Assembly: GCF_000235625.1 (NCBI RefSeq)
Contig: NZ_AGTR01000084.1
Location: 248,001 to 312,000, forward strand
Source: Marinobacter manganoxydans MnI7-9
Lineage (GTDB): Bacteria; Pseudomonadota; Gammaproteobacteria; Pseudomonadales; Oleiphilaceae
Direction of reading: 5' to 3'
DNA length: 64,000 nucleotides
Position numbers and translations under genes: made by a program. The notes below the pieces were generated by a model. It saw only the letters and a program-made list of their open reading frames with translations. It ran no database searches and was not told the DNA's origin. Shown here one piece after another: positions 1 to 11,215 of the stretch (positions are counted from its first letter, which is position 1; each line of letters starts with the position of its first letter).

Positions 1-677
1 CTGATAATCAGCCGCAGATCATCCAGGCCATCGCTCCCGGATACCAGGGCCGAGGCAGGTTCGAATCGAACGTCCCCTTCCTCAAGGTGGCGGTCGCTAT
101 CGGGGATATAGGGTGGATTGGAGACAATCAGATCAAACCTCTCTGGCTCCAGCCCCAAAAACCAGGAACTCTGGACCACGGAAAGGTTCAGGCCAAGGGC
201 AACGGCGTTTTCACGGGCCAGTGCCACTGCCTCGGGCTCGGCATCACAGGCAGATATTCGCCAGCCCACGTGCTCACTGGCGAGAGCCAAGGCAATGGCG
301 CCCGTCCCTGTTCCCAGATCCAGCACACTGGCTTGCGGTGGTAGCGGCAAAGCAAGAGCAACTTCCACCAGGCATTCGGTATCCGGTCTTGGAATCAGGG
401 TGGAGGCACTGACTTTCAGCGGCAGTGACCAGAATTCCTGATGCCCCAACAAATGTGCCACAGGCCTGCCGGCCACGCGCTCCTGCACAAGCGCCTCAAA
501 GGCCTCAGCGTGAGCATTGGTCACTTCCCGCTCCGGCCAGGCCCGGAAACTGGTTCGGCTAAGCCCCGTAATGTTGCTAAGCAGCAGCTCGGCATCCAGC
601 CTCGGCGAATCACTTTCAATTCGGCTGGATGCCTCCTTCAGAAGGGCTTCGCAGGTCAGTGAGGGTTTACTGGTCAT
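1..677 (-). CDS. prmC: Release factor glutamine methyltransferase PrmC, 3' end outside the window
   Basis: This gene makes the S-adenosylmethionine-dependent enzyme that methylates the glutamine of the GGQ motif in release factors RF1 and RF2. Reading the minus strand from the ATG at 677-675 gives [13 protein letters not shown] and then an uninterrupted frame to the window edge, so the C-terminal end is missing. A Rossmann SAM-binding motif ([13 protein letters not shown]) lies near 299-325. The family-defining NPPY catalytic motif ([10 protein letters not shown]) lies near 103-130. The start overlaps the end of prfA by 11 bases, so the enzyme is encoded directly after its substrate, as is usual in gammaproteobacteria. 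The call is firm; only the extent is unknown. Confidence 0.95.
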   Translation of the reverse strand, partial: MTSKPSLTCEALLKEASSRIESDSPRLDAELLLSNITGLSRTSFRAWPEREVTNAHAEAFEALVQERVAGRPVAHLLGHQEFWSLPLKVSASTLIPRPDTECLVEVALALPLPPQASVLDLGTGTGAIALALASEHVGWRISACDAEPEAVALARENAVALGLNLSVVQSSWFLGLEPERFDLIVSNPPYIPDSDRHLEEGDVRFEPASALVSGSDGLDDLRLII

Positions 678-1755
678 CGGCGAGAGAGGCGAGCAGCTCG
701 GCCTGGTGCTCCTGCTGCAGAGGCACGACGACGGCGTCCAGGTCACCGGCAATGACTTCGTCGAGCTTGTAAAGGGTGAGGTTGATCCGATGATCCGTCA
801 CCCGCCCCTGGGGAAAGTTGTACGTACGGATCCGTTCGGACCGGTCGCCACTGCCCACCAGGCTCTTGCGGGTCTCGGCCATGGACTTTTGCTGCCGCTC
901 GGTCTCGGCATTCTGAAGCCGAGAGGCCAGCAGGCTCAACGCCTTGGCGCGGTTCTTGTGCTGGGAACGCTCTTCCTGGCATTCCACCACAATGCCCGTT
1001 GGCAAATGCGTTATCCGGATCGCCGAATCGGTCTTGTTCACGTGCTGGCCGCCAGCACCTGACGCACGAAACGTGTCTACCCGCAGATCCGCCTTGTTGA
1101 GCTCGATGGCCTCGGCCTCATCGGCCTCGGGCATCACCGCCACAGTACAGGCGGAGGTATGGATCCGGCCCTGGGATTCGGTTTCCGGAACACGCTGCAC
1201 CCGGTGAGCACCAGACTCGAATTTCAGGGCACCATACACTCCGTCACCGGCCACGCGCGCAATCAGTTCCTTGAAGCCGCCGTGCTCGCCTTCGCTCTCG
1301 CTCAGGACCTCCACTTGCCAGCGCCGGCGCTCGGCATAGCGCAGATACATCCGGAACAGGTCGCCGGCAAAAATGGCAGCTTCGTCACCACCGGTGCCGG
1401 CGCGAATCTCCAGAAATACGTTCTTGCCGTCGTTCGGGTCTTTCGGCAGCATCAGGCGCTGGAGCTCTTCATCGAGCTCCTCGCTCTTCTGCTCGGCAAG
1501 TTGCAGTTCTTCCTCGGCCATCTCCCGCATGTCGGCGTCGCCGTCTTTCGCCAGTTCGCGCGCAGCCTCGATGTCATCCAGAGAGTGCTGCCAGGCCTGG
1601 AAACAATGAACAATGGGCTCAATCTCGGCGAACTCCCGAGAGAGGTCCCGGAACTTGTCCTGCTGGGAGATAATGGAAGAATCACTAAGCAATGCGCTGA
1701 CTTCCTCGAAGCGGTCAGAAAGCTGCTCGAGGCGGGATTGGATCGATGGCTTCAT
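667..1755 (-). CDS. prfA: Peptide chain release factor 1
   Basis: RF1 recognises UAA and UAG stop codons in the ribosomal A site and triggers hydrolysis of the peptidyl-tRNA. The 362-residue length is normal. The GGQ loop ([15 protein letters not shown]) sits near residue 235. The codon-recognition tripeptide near residue 187 reads PET within [15 protein letters not shown]; the E. coli form is PAT, and the outer Pro and Thr are kept. The start ATG shares an ATGA with the hemA stop, so translation is probably coupled to hemA. prmC, whose product modifies the GGQ glutamine, follows with an 11-base overlap. Confidence 0.98.
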   Translation of the reverse strand: MKPSIQSRLEQLSDRFEEVSALLSDSSIISQQDKFRDLSREFAEIEPIVHCFQAWQHSLDDIEAARELAKDGDADMREMAEEELQLAEQKSEELDEELQRLMLPKDPNDGKNVFLEIRAGTGGDEAAIFAGDLFRMYLRYAERRRWQVEVLSESEGEHGGFKELIARVAGDGVYGALKFESGAHRVQRVPETESQGRIHTSACTVAVMPEADEAEAIELNKADLRVDTFRASGAGGQHVNKTDSAIRITHLPTGIVVECQEERSQHKNRAKALSLLASRLQNAETERQQKSMAETRKSLVGSGDRSERIRTYNFPQGRVTDHRINLTLYKLDEVIAGDLDAVVVPLQQEHQAELLASLADDQ

Positions 1756-3041
1756 AGTTTTTCCGGGGTTGTCGTCGTGTCCGCGTCCAGTGCATCCAGC
1801 TGGTGCAACTCACGCAGCCACTCTGTCACCTCGGTGCGACCTTCTGTGGTGGCCTTGCGAACCTGCACAGAGGGCTCGTGCAGGAGTTTGTTGGTGAGGC
1901 CGCGTGCCATACTGCGCAGCACGGTTTCAGGATCTGTGCCATTGCGCAGGGCGCGCAGGGCTTTCTCGGTCTCCGCATCGCGCAGCACTTCGGCACGCTG
2001 ACGGAACTGCTTGAGCGTGGACACCGCATCCAGCGCCCTTAGCTGGTTCAGAAAATCCTGAACCCCGGACGCCACCAGATTCTCGGCCTCCCGGGCCGCA
2101 CCCTCACGAGAGCGGATATTTTCTTCGATAACCTGGCGCAGGTCGTCCACCGTGTAGAGATACACGTCATCCAGCGAGGCCACCTCCGGCTCAATATCCC
2201 GGGGCACGGCAATATCCACCATGAAATAGGGGCGGTGTTTGCGTTTCTTCAGGGCTCGCTCAACGGCACCTTTACCAAGGATCGGCAATGGGCTTGCCGT
2301 TGAAGAAATAATAATGTCGACATCGGCAAGATGTTCCGGAATCTCGGACAGCACAATGCCCTTGCCACCACGGGATTCTGCCAGTGCCTGTGCCCGCTCA
2401 AGGGTACGGTTGGCCACCAGGAAGTCTTTCACGCCGGCATCCGCAAGGTGCCGGGCCACCAGTTCGATGGTTTTGCCGGCACCGATCAACAGGGCCTTGT
2501 TGCGGGACATGTCGGCAAATATGTGGTGCGCCATGCTCACCGCGGCATAGGCAACAGAAACGGGATTTTCACCGATGGCAGTCTGGGTCCGCACTCGTTT
2601 GGCGACCGAGAAGGTATGTTCAAACAATCGGGAGAGGAACGAGCCGCTGGCGCCGTGTTCCCTGGCCAGCGAATAGGCATCCTTCAATTGCCCGAGGATC
2701 TGTGGCTCGCCAAGCACCATGGAGTCCAGGCCGGCGGCCACTCGCATCATGTGCCTGACGGCATCGCCATCGCGGTGCACGTACAGCGCTTCTTCCAGTT
2801 CCGCGGCGTCCATTCCATGGAAGCCGGCCATCCAGCGAAGCACCATGGGTGCGCAGTCATCATCGCCGGCCAGGTACAGCTCGGTCCGGTTACAGGTAGA
2901 CAGTATCGCCGCCTCGGTGGCGCCTGACGTCGCACGCAGCTCGGCGAACGCCTCCGCCATACGCTCGGGCGTAAACGCCACTCGCTCCCGTAGTTCTACG
3001 GGGGCCGTGCGATGATTGATTCCCAGCGTTACCAGTGCCAT
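1752..3041 (-). CDS. hemA: Glutamyl-tRNA reductase
   Basis: HemA reduces glutamyl-tRNA(Glu) to glutamate-1-semialdehyde with NADPH, the first committed step of tetrapyrrole synthesis by the C5 route. The chosen start, [15 protein letters not shown], matches the family N-terminus; an upstream in-frame extension of 16 residues has no family support. The catalytic cysteine is Cys50 in STCNRTELY. The nucleotide-binding motif [10 protein letters not shown] and a C-terminal helical dimerisation region follow, giving 429 residues, close to the family norm. It heads the hemA-prfA-prmC operon and is transcribed divergently from the TPR lipoprotein gene across a gap of about 250 bases that must carry both promoters. 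Confidence 0.97.
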   Translation of the reverse strand: MALVTLGINHRTAPVELRERVAFTPERMAEAFAELRATSGATEAAILSTCNRTELYLAGDDDCAPMVLRWMAGFHGMDAAELEEALYVHRDGDAVRHMMRVAAGLDSMVLGEPQILGQLKDAYSLAREHGASGSFLSRLFEHTFSVAKRVRTQTAIGENPVSVAYAAVSMAHHIFADMSRNKALLIGAGKTIELVARHLADAGVKDFLVANRTLERAQALAESRGGKGIVLSEIPEHLADVDIIISSTASPLPILGKGAVERALKKRKHRPYFMVDIAVPRDIEPEVASLDDVYLYTVDDLRQVIEENIRSREGAAREAENLVASGVQDFLNQLRALDAVSTLKQFRQRAEVLRDAETEKALRALRNGTDPETVLRSMARGLTNKLLHEPSVQVRKATTEGRTEVTEWLRELHQLDALDADTTTTPEKL

Positions 3042-3288
3042 TTCGTGGTTGTACAACCTTTTGCCGATGAGCGGTTTAGATACGCGCAATTACTGGACAT
3101 TTTAACGGCCAGCGGCCTGAGCTGCCACCCAAAACCACCGCAGCTTCGGCAAGTGCGGACAGGTTGGGCAAGATCAGGTGCTTATGCCATTATAGGGATT
3201 CGGCTGAGGCCGCGACCCGATCTACCTCAATTCCGGGGCTGGAGCGTGGTTATTTCAGATGCGTTTTCGACAGATCATGGGAAGTTGC

Positions 3289-5037
3289 ATGCACAAATCC
3301 GTACCGTTTCTGTTTACCTGCCTGCTTGGCCTCACGCTGGCAGGTTGTGCCAGCCTCACCGGCACAGAGGAAGCGCCTGCCAAGAGCGAAACCGTCGCCG
3401 CTGGGGAAAAGACAGAACCACAACCGCCGGTTGAATACGCCGATTTTGAGCCCGAAACCCTCTATTTGCTTCTATCTGCCGAAATTGCAGCCCAGCGCGG
3501 ACGCTATGACATTACCCTGGTTAACTACCTTAAGGCTGCCAAACAGTCCCGAGACCAGGTGGTGATCGAGCGGGCGATGCGAATCGCCCAATCCCTGAAC
3601 GGCGATAACGCCCAGAAACAGCTCGCCGAGCTGTGGCTGGACATCGACCCGGATAATCTCCAGGCCCACCGGATTTCTGCGATCCAGGCCGTAAAGGGAA
3701 ACGACCTCCAAACTGCCATCCATCACATGGAACGGATCATGGATCAGGGCGGTGATGCTGACTTCGACAGCCTTGCCGCTATGGCAGCCAATCTGCCGCC
3801 AGAGCAACAGCAGGAACTGCTCGCCCTTTATAATGAGATGTCGGACCGCCACCCCGACACCCCGGAACTGGAATACAGCATTGCGCTCCTGTTGAAAGTA
3901 ACCGGGCAGCCACAGCAAGCCCTGGACAGGCTCGAACCACTGCTGCAGGAAAACGCAAACTTCCAGCCGGCTATCATTCTCAAGGGCGACCTGCTCTACC
4001 AGACCGGTCAGAAAAGCAGCGCCCTGGATTACCTGCTGACCAACACCCGCCGCTTTCCGGGCAACCGACAGATGGGCACCCTTTACGGCCGCATGCTTAT
4101 AAATGAAGGTGAATTGCAGGCTGCCCAGGATGAATTCAATCGCCTCGTAAAGCGGTACCCGGACACGCCGGGCCTGCGACTCTCTCATGCACTGGTCGCT
4201 CTTGAAAATGGGCAGACCGACCTGGCCCGGCAAGAACTGACACAACTGGCCGAACAGGGCCACCATACCAGCGAAGCCAACTACTACCTGGGCCGCATTG
4301 AAGACCAGGCAAGCAATACCGAGCAGGCCATTGGCTATTACCAGAGCGTGGAACAGGGCAATTACTACTTCCCGGCCCTGGCCCGCGCCAGCTCTCTGCT
4401 GGCCGAGAATGGACAGCTTGAGGACGCCATTGACCGCATTCGCAGGCTGCGCGAAGCCAATCCCCGCCAGGCAGAGAACTTCTGGCTGCTGGAGGTGAAC
4501 CTGCTGCTGGATCAGGAACAACAACAGCAGGCCCTGAGCACCGCCACGGAAGCCCTGGAAGAACATCCGGACAATATCGAGATCCGGTACGCCCGGGCCA
4601 TGCTCTACGATGGCATCGGACGGCCTGCCGACGCCGAAGCCGACCTGAAGCAGATTATCGAACAGGAACCGGAAAACGCCGTTGCCCTGAATGCCCTGGG
4701 CTACATCCTGACCACTCGGACAGACAGACTCAGAGAAGCCCGCGGCTATATCGAGAAAGCTCTGCGGCTGGACCCGAACAATCCGGCCATTCTCGATAGC
4801 ATGGGCTGGGTCCTGTTCCTCGAAGGCCAGCTCGAGCCGGCGCTAGAGTACCTCTCCCGTGCCTGGGCCGCCTTCCCCGATCCGGAAGTTGCCGCTCACT
4901 ATGGTGAGGCGCTATGGATGAACGGAGCCGAAGAACAGGCCAGAATCATCTGGCAGGAAGGCCTCGAACAGGACAGCAATCACGAAGTGCTCAGAGAAAC
5001 CATCGATCGGCTGACCAATGGTGGTGACACCGAATGA
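3289..5037 (+). CDS. TPR-repeat outer-membrane lipoprotein
   Basis: The protein is a predicted lipoprotein of 582 residues with many tetratricopeptide repeats. The signal peptide ends in the lipobox LAGC with Cys20; residue +2 is Ala, so no Asp inner-membrane retention signal is present. TPR-like helical pairs run through the rest, for example near ALNALGYILTTR and YLGRIEDQA, with several Gln-rich patches. Two other in-frame ATGs lie upstream (3259, 3277); 3289 was chosen because GGGAAG is well spaced before it and the signal peptide is then of normal size, but this is not certain. The same gene precedes lolB in Pseudomonas. Its stop shares an ATGA with lolB. A scaffolding role at the envelope is inferred; the precise function is not known to me. 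Confidence 0.85.
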   Translation: MHKSVPFLFTCLLGLTLAGCASLTGTEEAPAKSETVAAGEKTEPQPPVEYADFEPETLYLLLSAEIAAQRGRYDITLVNYLKAAKQSRDQVVIERAMRIAQSLNGDNAQKQLAELWLDIDPDNLQAHRISAIQAVKGNDLQTAIHHMERIMDQGGDADFDSLAAMAANLPPEQQQELLALYNEMSDRHPDTPELEYSIALLLKVTGQPQQALDRLEPLLQENANFQPAIILKGDLLYQTGQKSSALDYLLTNTRRFPGNRQMGTLYGRMLINEGELQAAQDEFNRLVKRYPDTPGLRLSHALVALENGQTDLARQELTQLAEQGHHTSEANYYLGRIEDQASNTEQAIGYYQSVEQGNYYFPALARASSLLAENGQLEDAIDRIRRLREANPRQAENFWLLEVNLLLDQEQQQQALSTATEALEEHPDNIEIRYARAMLYDGIGRPADAEADLKQIIEQEPENAVALNALGYILTTRTDRLREARGYIEKALRLDPNNPAILDSMGWVLFLEGQLEPALEYLSRAWAAFPDPEVAAHYGEALWMNGAEEQARIIWQEGLEQDSNHEVLRETIDRLTNGGDTE

Positions 5038-5666
5038 GACTGGCGCGAATTCTGGCCGCACTGACGATGCTTGCCACCCTCGGCGCCTGCACTACGATCC
5101 AGATCGATCCATTGCCGGAGGGCATGACAGACCAGCCTCCGGCTGACTGGACCACTCGCGCAGTCAATCTCGACAAACTCGACCACTGGAAGCTGTCCGG
5201 GAAGCTGGCCGTACGCCAGCCATCCGACAGCGGAAGCGCCATCATCAATCACTGGATTCAGGATGGCGAAGCCTACGATCTTGCCCTCTCCTCATCGTTC
5301 CTCGGTATGGGCAGCACAACACTCAAAGGGGTTCCCGGGTTTATCGAGTTGACCCTGCCGAGCGGCGAAACTTACCGCTCGGGCGAACCGGAAGCGCTGG
5401 TCGAGGCGGCCACGGGCTGGCAGCTGCCACTGGAGAATCTGACCTGGTGGATTCGGGGCCTGCCATCCCCCGCCAGCGACTATCGCCTGCTGTTTGATAA
5501 TCAGGGCACCCTGGCCATAATCCGCCAGAACGGCTGGGAAATCCGCTACGACCGCTGGCAGGCCTTCCTCTCTGCTTACCCTGCGCTGCCCGCCCGGATT
5601 ACCGCGCTCAAGGACGACAAGCGGGTGCGCCTGGTGGTCAGCGACTGGCAGGAGCAGCCCGAGTGA
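5034..5666 (+). CDS. lolB: Outer-membrane lipoprotein insertion protein LolB
   Basis: LolB is the outer-membrane receptor that takes lipoproteins from the periplasmic carrier LolA and inserts them into the outer membrane. The 210-residue product has a lipobox LGAC with Cys19 followed by Thr, consistent with its own outer-membrane location. The segment [11 protein letters not shown] matches the exposed hydrophobic loop of LolB that is needed for insertion. The start overlaps the TPR lipoprotein stop (ATGA) and its stop overlaps the ispE start (GTGA), so the three genes are translationally coupled. Confidence 0.95.
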   Translation: MRLARILAALTMLATLGACTTIQIDPLPEGMTDQPPADWTTRAVNLDKLDHWKLSGKLAVRQPSDSGSAIINHWIQDGEAYDLALSSSFLGMGSTTLKGVPGFIELTLPSGETYRSGEPEALVEAATGWQLPLENLTWWIRGLPSPASDYRLLFDNQGTLAIIRQNGWEIRYDRWQAFLSAYPALPARITALKDDKRVRLVVSDWQEQPE

Positions 5667-6526
5667 TACCTGACCTGATACTGCCCTCACCGGCCAAGCT
5701 GAACCTGTTCCTGCACATTGTCGGGCGCAGGGATGATGGCTATCACGAGCTTCAGACACTGTTCCAGTTTCTGGACTACGGCGACGAACTGAGCTTCACC
5801 CTGACACCCGGCGAGCCGGGGGTGAGGCTCGCGGAGCCTGTTCCTGGTGTCGACGACGAGGACAATCTCATCGTGCGCGCGGCCAGAGCACTCCTTGAGA
5901 GAGTTGGAGGCGACTTGCCCGGGGTCACCATTGGCATCACCAAACGGCTGCCCATGGGCGGCGGCCTGGGCGGCGGCAGCTCCAATGCTGCAACCACTCT
6001 GCTGGGCCTGAACCATCTCTGGCAGCTCGACTTGAGCACCGATGAGCTTGCCGGAATCGGCCTCGGCCTGGGCGCCGATGTTCCGGTATTTGTCCGGGGC
6101 CATGCCGCCTTTGGCGAGGGAGTTGGTGAAACACTGACCAACACAAATCCGCCGGAAGACTGGTTCGTTGTCCTCAAGCCCGGCTGCAACATAAACACTG
6201 GCAAGATTTTTTCCGAGCAAGGGTTGACAAGGAACACCCCGAGAATCAAAATAGCGCCCGCTTTTGAGGGAGACGCCTCGAGGTACCGAAACGACTGTGA
6301 GGATGTAGTTCGAAAACTGTATCCTGAGGTTAACCAGAGCCTGGAATGGCTTTCACAATTCGGACCTGCAAGATTAACCGGAACCGGGGCTTGCATATTT
6401 GGACGTTTCCCGACAGAATCCGCAGCCCGGATCATCTGGGAAAGCAAACCCTCCGGCGTCACTGGGTTCGTAGCTAAAGGGGTGAACAAATCACCTCTAC
6501 ACAAAAAGCTAACAGAGCTGAAATGA
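5663..6526 (+). CDS. ispE: 4-diphosphocytidyl-2-C-methyl-D-erythritol kinase
   Basis: IspE phosphorylates CDP-methylerythritol with ATP in the MEP pathway of isoprenoid precursor synthesis. The 287-residue protein begins at a GTG ([18 protein letters not shown]) that overlaps the lolB stop as GTGA, with GGAG about 9 bases upstream. The GHMP-kinase ATP loop [15 protein letters not shown] lies around residues 94-108. The N-terminal [15 protein letters not shown] block is typical. The tRNA-Gln gene begins 19 bases after the stop, so tRNA and mRNA probably share a transcript. Confidence 0.97.
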   Translation: MIPDLILPSPAKLNLFLHIVGRRDDGYHELQTLFQFLDYGDELSFTLTPGEPGVRLAEPVPGVDDEDNLIVRAARALLERVGGDLPGVTIGITKRLPMGGGLGGGSSNAATTLLGLNHLWQLDLSTDELAGIGLGLGADVPVFVRGHAAFGEGVGETLTNTNPPEDWFVVLKPGCNINTGKIFSEQGLTRNTPRIKIAPAFEGDASRYRNDCEDVVRKLYPEVNQSLEWLSQFGPARLTGTGACIFGRFPTESAARIIWESKPSGVTGFVAKGVNKSPLHKKLTELK

Positions 6527-6545
6527 TGCCAAAAAAGCACGATAC

Positions 6546-6620
6546 TGGGGTGTCGCCAAGTGGTAAGGCAACGGGTTTTGATCCCGTCATGCGCAGGTTC
6601 GAATCCTGCCACCCCAGCCA
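6546..6620 (+). tRNA. tRNA-Gln(TTG)
   Basis: The 75-base sequence starts TGGGGTGTCGCC and ends with an encoded CCA. The acceptor stem TGGGGTG pairs with CACCCCA, the anticodon loop holds TTG in GGGTTTTGATCCC, and the T arm reads CAGGTTCGAATCCTG. It closely matches E. coli tRNA-Gln(UUG). It lies between ispE and prs, as in Pseudomonas. An open frame runs through it into prs but is not the prs N-terminus. Confidence 0.97.
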
Positions 6621-6672
6621 CCTTTCTCCCGCTTCTTCTGAATCAAACGCCGATACTGAGAAGGATGCCGTC

Positions 6673-7623
6673 GTGTCCAAACTGATGATCTTCGCTGGCA
6701 ACGCCAACCCTGAACTGGCTCAGGCGATTGCCCGCAAACTCCACATTCCCATGGGTCAGGCCACTGTAGGCCGTTTCAGCGACGGGGAAACCACCGTCGA
6801 GATCAATGAGAATGTCCGCGGCCATGATGTGTTCATCATCCAGCCGACCTGCTACCCCACCAACGATAACCTGATGGAACTGATCGTGATGGCCGACGCA
6901 CTTCGCCGTGCTTCCGCTACACGGGTCACCGCCGTTATCCCCTATTACGGATACGCGCGCCAGGATCGCCGGGTACGCTCTACCCGTGTGGCCATCAGCG
7001 CCAAGGTGGTCGCAGACATGATTTCCAGCATCGGCGTTGACCGGGTTCTGACCGTCGACCTGCACGCCGACCAGATCCAGGGCTTCTTCGATATTCCGGT
7101 GGACAACATCTACGCCACACCGGTCATGCTCGAAGACATCTTCAAGCAGCGTTTCGAGAACTTTGTCGTGGTATCTCCGGACGTTGGCGGCGTGGTTCGC
7201 GCCCGTGCCGTGGCCAAGCGCCTGGACGACGCCGACCTTGCCATCATCGACAAGCGTCGCCCGAAAGCGAACGTGTCCCAGGTGATGCACATCATCGGTG
7301 ATGTCAAAGACAAGACCTGCATCCTGGTGGACGACATCATCGATACCGCCGGCACGCTGTGCAAAGCGGCCAACGCCCTGAAAGAACACGGCGCGGCCCG
7401 CGTGGTTGCCTACATCACCCACCCGGTTCTCTCCGGCCCGGCCATTGATAACATCAATGCCTCACAGCTGGACGAACTTGTGGTCTGCGATACCATCCCG
7501 CTGGGTGACAAAGCGCATAATTGTGATAGAATCCGCGTCCTCGGAATGGCCGGGCTGCTTGCGGAGTCGATTCGTCGCGTGAGCAACGAAGAGTCCATCA
7601 GCGCCATGTTCGAGAATGCCTGA
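6673..7623 (+). CDS. prs: Ribose-phosphate pyrophosphokinase
   Basis: Prs makes PRPP from ribose 5-phosphate and ATP for nucleotide, histidine, tryptophan and NAD synthesis. The chosen start is a GTG giving (M)[16 protein letters not shown], which matches the Pseudomonas-type N-terminus and leaves 316 residues. A longer frame begins upstream but would translate tRNA-Gln. [11 protein letters not shown] and the PRPP-binding loop [14 protein letters not shown] are both present. A strong hairpin terminator follows at 7671-7700, so rplY is at least partly independent. Confidence 0.98.
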   Translation: MSKLMIFAGNANPELAQAIARKLHIPMGQATVGRFSDGETTVEINENVRGHDVFIIQPTCYPTNDNLMELIVMADALRRASATRVTAVIPYYGYARQDRRVRSTRVAISAKVVADMISSIGVDRVLTVDLHADQIQGFFDIPVDNIYATPVMLEDIFKQRFENFVVVSPDVGGVVRARAVAKRLDDADLAIIDKRRPKANVSQVMHIIGDVKDKTCILVDDIIDTAGTLCKAANALKEHGAARVVAYITHPVLSGPAIDNINASQLDELVVCDTIPLGDKAHNCDRIRVLGMAGLLAESIRRVSNEESISAMFENA

Positions 7624-7670
7624 GTGACCTTTCGGTCGTAATATCAAGGCATTACAAGCAGTTACCGGGT

Positions 7671-7700
7671 CGGGAGCCTACACAGGCTCCCGACTCTTTT
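7671..7700 (+). terminator. Rho-independent terminator after prs
   Basis: A perfect 9-bp stem, CGGGAGCCT with AGGCTCCCG, surrounds the 4-base loop ACAC and is followed by ACTCTTTT. It lies 47 bases after the prs stop and ahead of the rplY leader. Confidence 0.9.
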
Positions 7701-7789
7701 AGTCAGCCGGAAAAATCCGGCTTTTCAGAAACATCACCTGATCCTACGCCTGGTCGCGGGCAGTTCAGGTGACGATTGAGGTTATTACC

Positions 7790-8440
7790 ATGTCTCAGGA
7801 ATTTGTTATCGAAGCATTTCCTCGTGACGATCAGGGGAGAGGTGCGAGCCGCCGCCTGCGTCGTGAGGAACGGAAAATCCCGGCCATCATCTATGGTGGC
7901 AACAAGGATGCAACTCCGATTGCCATCTGGCACAACGAGCTGAAGAAAGCCCTGGAGAACGAAGCATTCTTCTCCCACGTTCTGACCGTTGAGCTGAACG
8001 GCAAGAAAGAAAGCGTGATCCTGAAGGATCTGCAGCGTCACCCGTACAAGCCGATCCTGACCCACGCTGACTTCCTGCGTGTTGACAAGGACCACGAGAT
8101 CCACGTCAACGTACCGCTGCACTTCATCAACGAAGACACCGCACCGGCTATCAAGCTCCACGGCGGCGTAGCGAACCACCAGATCAACGAAGTTGAAGTG
8201 ATCTGTCTGCCGCAGAACCTGCCCGAATTCATCGAAGTCGACATGACCAGTGTCGAGATGGACCAGGTAGTTCACCTGAGCGATCTGAAGCTGCCGAAAG
8301 ACGTCAAGATTGCCGCCCTGCTCCAGGGTGAGGATCATGACCTGCCGGTTGTGGCTATCCACAAGCCGCGCGGCGCGAAGGCTGATGATGAAGCCGAAGA
8401 AGGCGGAGAAAGCGAAGAAGGCGGCGAAGACAAGGAGTAA
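7790..8440 (+). CDS. rplY: 50S ribosomal protein L25/CTC family
   Basis: This is the long, two-domain (TL5/CTC) form of L25, a 5S rRNA-binding protein of the large subunit. The start ATG giving MSQEFVIEAFPRDDQGRGASRR was chosen over one 7 codons upstream because it matches the family. The N-terminal L25 domain covers about residues 5-95, a second beta domain follows, and the end is a Glu/Gly-rich acidic tail (EEGGESEEGGEDKE). In P. aeruginosa and relatives ctc lies between prs and pth, as here; pth starts 30 bases downstream. Confidence 0.95.
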   Translation: MSQEFVIEAFPRDDQGRGASRRLRREERKIPAIIYGGNKDATPIAIWHNELKKALENEAFFSHVLTVELNGKKESVILKDLQRHPYKPILTHADFLRVDKDHEIHVNVPLHFINEDTAPAIKLHGGVANHQINEVEVICLPQNLPEFIEVDMTSVEMDQVVHLSDLKLPKDVKIAALLQGEDHDLPVVAIHKPRGAKADDEAEEGGESEEGGEDKE

Positions 8441-8470
8441 TCACTCCTGTTCTGAGGAGGGCAGCGGCGA

Positions 8471-9058
8471 ATGGCGCAGGATATTGTCATGGTGGTTGGT
8501 CTGGGAAACCCCGGCGCTGACTACGAGAATACCCGCCATAACGCCGGCGCTCTCTTCGTCGAAGCTCTGGCCCGCGCTGCGGGCCAGACGCTCCGCCCCG
8601 AAAAGAAGTACCACGGGCTCTACGCCCGCATTCAGTGGCAGGGCCTCGACCTGCACCTCCTGAATCCCACCACCTTTATGAATCGCAGCGGCCTGGCCAT
8701 CAAGGCGCTGGCAGACTTCTTCAAGATTCAGCCCCAACAGATTCTGATTGCCCACGACGAACTCGATCTGCCCCCGGGTACCGCCAAGCTCAAGAAAGGC
8801 GGCGGCCACGGTGGACATAACGGCCTTCGCGACACCATCGCCCACCTGGGCACCAACGATTTTCAGAGACTGCGCATCGGAATCGGGCACCCCGGCGACA
8901 GCCGCAGGGTAACCGGCTACGTGCTCGGCCGCCTGGGCAAACAGGAGACCGAGGAACTGAACGCAGTGATCGACGAAATCATGCGGGTATTACCGGATGC
9001 AGCCAGCGGCAAGCTTCCCGCCGCCATGAATCGCCTGCACAGTTTCAAACCGGTATAA
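8471..9058 (+). CDS. pth: Peptidyl-tRNA hydrolase
   Basis: Pth frees tRNA from peptidyl-tRNA that drops off the ribosome. The 195-residue protein has the catalytic His region NTRHNAG, the substrate-binding Asn in FMNRSG, the Asp in [10 protein letters not shown] and the [11 protein letters not shown] block, all in family order. A strong GGAGG sits upstream of the ATG. It follows rplY closely and ychF comes 36 bases later, so a shared transcript is likely. Confidence 0.98.
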   Translation: MAQDIVMVVGLGNPGADYENTRHNAGALFVEALARAAGQTLRPEKKYHGLYARIQWQGLDLHLLNPTTFMNRSGLAIKALADFFKIQPQQILIAHDELDLPPGTAKLKKGGGHGGHNGLRDTIAHLGTNDFQRLRIGIGHPGDSRRVTGYVLGRLGKQETEELNAVIDEIMRVLPDAASGKLPAAMNRLHSFKPV

Positions 9059-9094
9059 TCCGCCCAAATTTTCCAGTACCAGCAGAGGCATTCC

Positions 9095-10186
<1,092 letters not shown>

Positions 10187-10214
10187 TTTTTCAGGAAAAA
10201 CTGGGCCCTAAGCC

Positions 10215-10243
10215 TTGACAGAAAGAGCCCAAATACTGAAAAT
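10215..10243 (+). promoter_or_regulatory. Likely sigma-70 promoter for tRNA-Met
   Basis: A consensus -35 box TTGACA at 10215-10220 is followed after 17 bases by GAAAAT at 10238-10243, which keeps 4 of 6 consensus positions of TATAAT. The tRNA begins 36 bases after the -10 box. Confidence 0.6.
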
Positions 10244-10278
10244 ACGCGCCTCGTTTGGGGCGATGCCCAAAGCGAAAT

Positions 10279-10355
10279 GGCAAGGTAGCTCAGTTGGTTA
10301 GAGCACAGCACTCATAATGCTGGGGTCGGCGGTTCGACTCCGCCCCTTGCTACCA
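10279..10355 (+). tRNA. tRNA-Met(CAT), elongator
   Basis: The 77-base gene starts GGCAAGGTAGCTCAGTTGG and ends with encoded CCA. GGCAAGG pairs with CCTTGCT apart from the end position, the anticodon loop carries CAT in CACTCATAATG, and the T arm is GGCGGTTCGACTCCGCC. The body matches the E. coli elongator tRNA-Met and not initiator tRNA. Its 3' 28 bases recur imperfectly at 11383-11410. Confidence 0.96.
10328..10355 (+). repeat. attL-like repeat: 3' end of tRNA-Met
   Basis: These 28 bases match 11383-11410 at 25 positions, in the same orientation. In known integrative elements, tRNA 3' ends serve as attachment cores and the element restores the intact tRNA on one side. That pattern is seen here, but no integrase lies between the copies. 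Confidence 0.6.
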
Positions 10356-10362
10356 AGATTCA

Positions 10363-10394
10363 AAGGGTTGCGACGCGAGTCGTGACCCTTTTTT
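10363..10394 (+). terminator. Terminator after tRNA-Met
   Basis: AAGGGTTGCGAC pairs with GTCGTGACCCTT around the loop GCGA, with two G-U wobbles, and runs into TTTTTT. It starts 8 bases after the tRNA CCA end. Confidence 0.88.
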
Positions 10395-10438
10395 GTTGGA
10401 TCTCCCCTTTTTGTCCCCTGCCCCAGAGCGCTGTAATC

Positions 10439-11215
10439 TTATTGAGGGTTGGCAAATTCACTGACGCCAGGTCCGTCTTCTGGATCTCGCTGTCTCCCGT
10501 GAATATCCCAGGCACCATGATTTTTCTCGCCAATCAAGCGGCAGGTTCTGATTGCATCCCTGAAATCTTCCGTGAGACGGCTGTCTTTTACTCTATGAGA
10601 GATGTACATGGACAAATCTATCCAGGCGGCTGTCCGTTCATAATAATGCCCCGGATAGTCATCGATATACAGGTCCATCATGATCCGCGGCAGAACCACG
10701 ACATCCACGCGACCGAGCCGAAGCATTTCGACCGCCTGCGCCCAATCAGAGACATCAGTTACGCGAGGGCTATCACCTTTTAAAAGCTGTAAACCAGCAA
10801 ATTTGCGGACAAATCCAAACCTGAGCCCCGTCATGGTTTCTAGCGGCGGCAAATCCTGAGCCATGAGATACACATATTCTAATCGGAACAGCGAACCGCC
10901 AAAGTCCGCATACTTGTCCCTTTCTGCCGTTTGAATCAAGGGCAATCCAACCGAAATACCACCCTTTTCCAGTTGGCGAAGTATCTGGGCCAAAGGCATA
11001 TTAATGAACCTGAAATCGCCGCCTACGCGGCTAAAGACACAACGATAATAAGGCGCAAAACGACCCACGAGCTTTCCATTTTCTACAGAAATTTCGCGTT
11101 CTATATCGGCAAAGACTCCAACAAAATGGTGGCGTTTTGACTCGGCAGACAGAGATAGAGAGAAAAGCAGAAGCAAAAAGAAATGCAGAAGCTTGAGCCA
11201 TACGAGCCTTTGCAT
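10439..11215 (-). CDS. Orphan periplasmic solute-binding protein, family 3 type
   Basis: The 258-residue product has a signal peptide (LLHFFLLLLFSLSLSAES) and then a type II periplasmic binding fold resembling amino-acid-type family 3 proteins. The marks are LKGDSPRVTDVSDWAQAVEMLRLGRVDVVVLP and the C-terminal LTEDFRDAIRTC. No permease, ATPase or sensor kinase lies next to it, so it may serve another system or be a stand-alone sensor. It is the only gene between the two tRNA-Met 3' repeats and is visibly richer in A and T than its neighbours, which suggests acquisition by transfer. The ligand cannot be told from sequence. Confidence 0.75.
   Translation of the reverse strand: MQRLVWLKLLHFFLLLLFSLSLSAESKRHHFVGVFADIEREISVENGKLVGRFAPYYRCVFSRVGGDFRFINMPLAQILRQLEKGGISVGLPLIQTAERDKYADFGGSLFRLEYVYLMAQDLPPLETMTGLRFGFVRKFAGLQLLKGDSPRVTDVSDWAQAVEMLRLGRVDVVVLPRIMMDLYIDDYPGHYYERTAAWIDLSMYISHRVKDSRLTEDFRDAIRTCRLIGEKNHGAWDIHGRQRDPEDGPGVSEFANPQ

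Noticed and set aside
1752-1755. Frameshift or error at the hemA/prfA joint
   Set aside because: The ATGA overlap is normal translational coupling and both proteins are full length.
3472-4566. 364-codon minus-strand frame
   Set aside because: Antisense to the TPR lipoprotein gene; it reflects third-position GC bias of the real gene.
6523-6672. N-terminal extension of prs
   Set aside because: It would translate the tRNA-Gln gene; the GTG at 6673 gives the family N-terminus.
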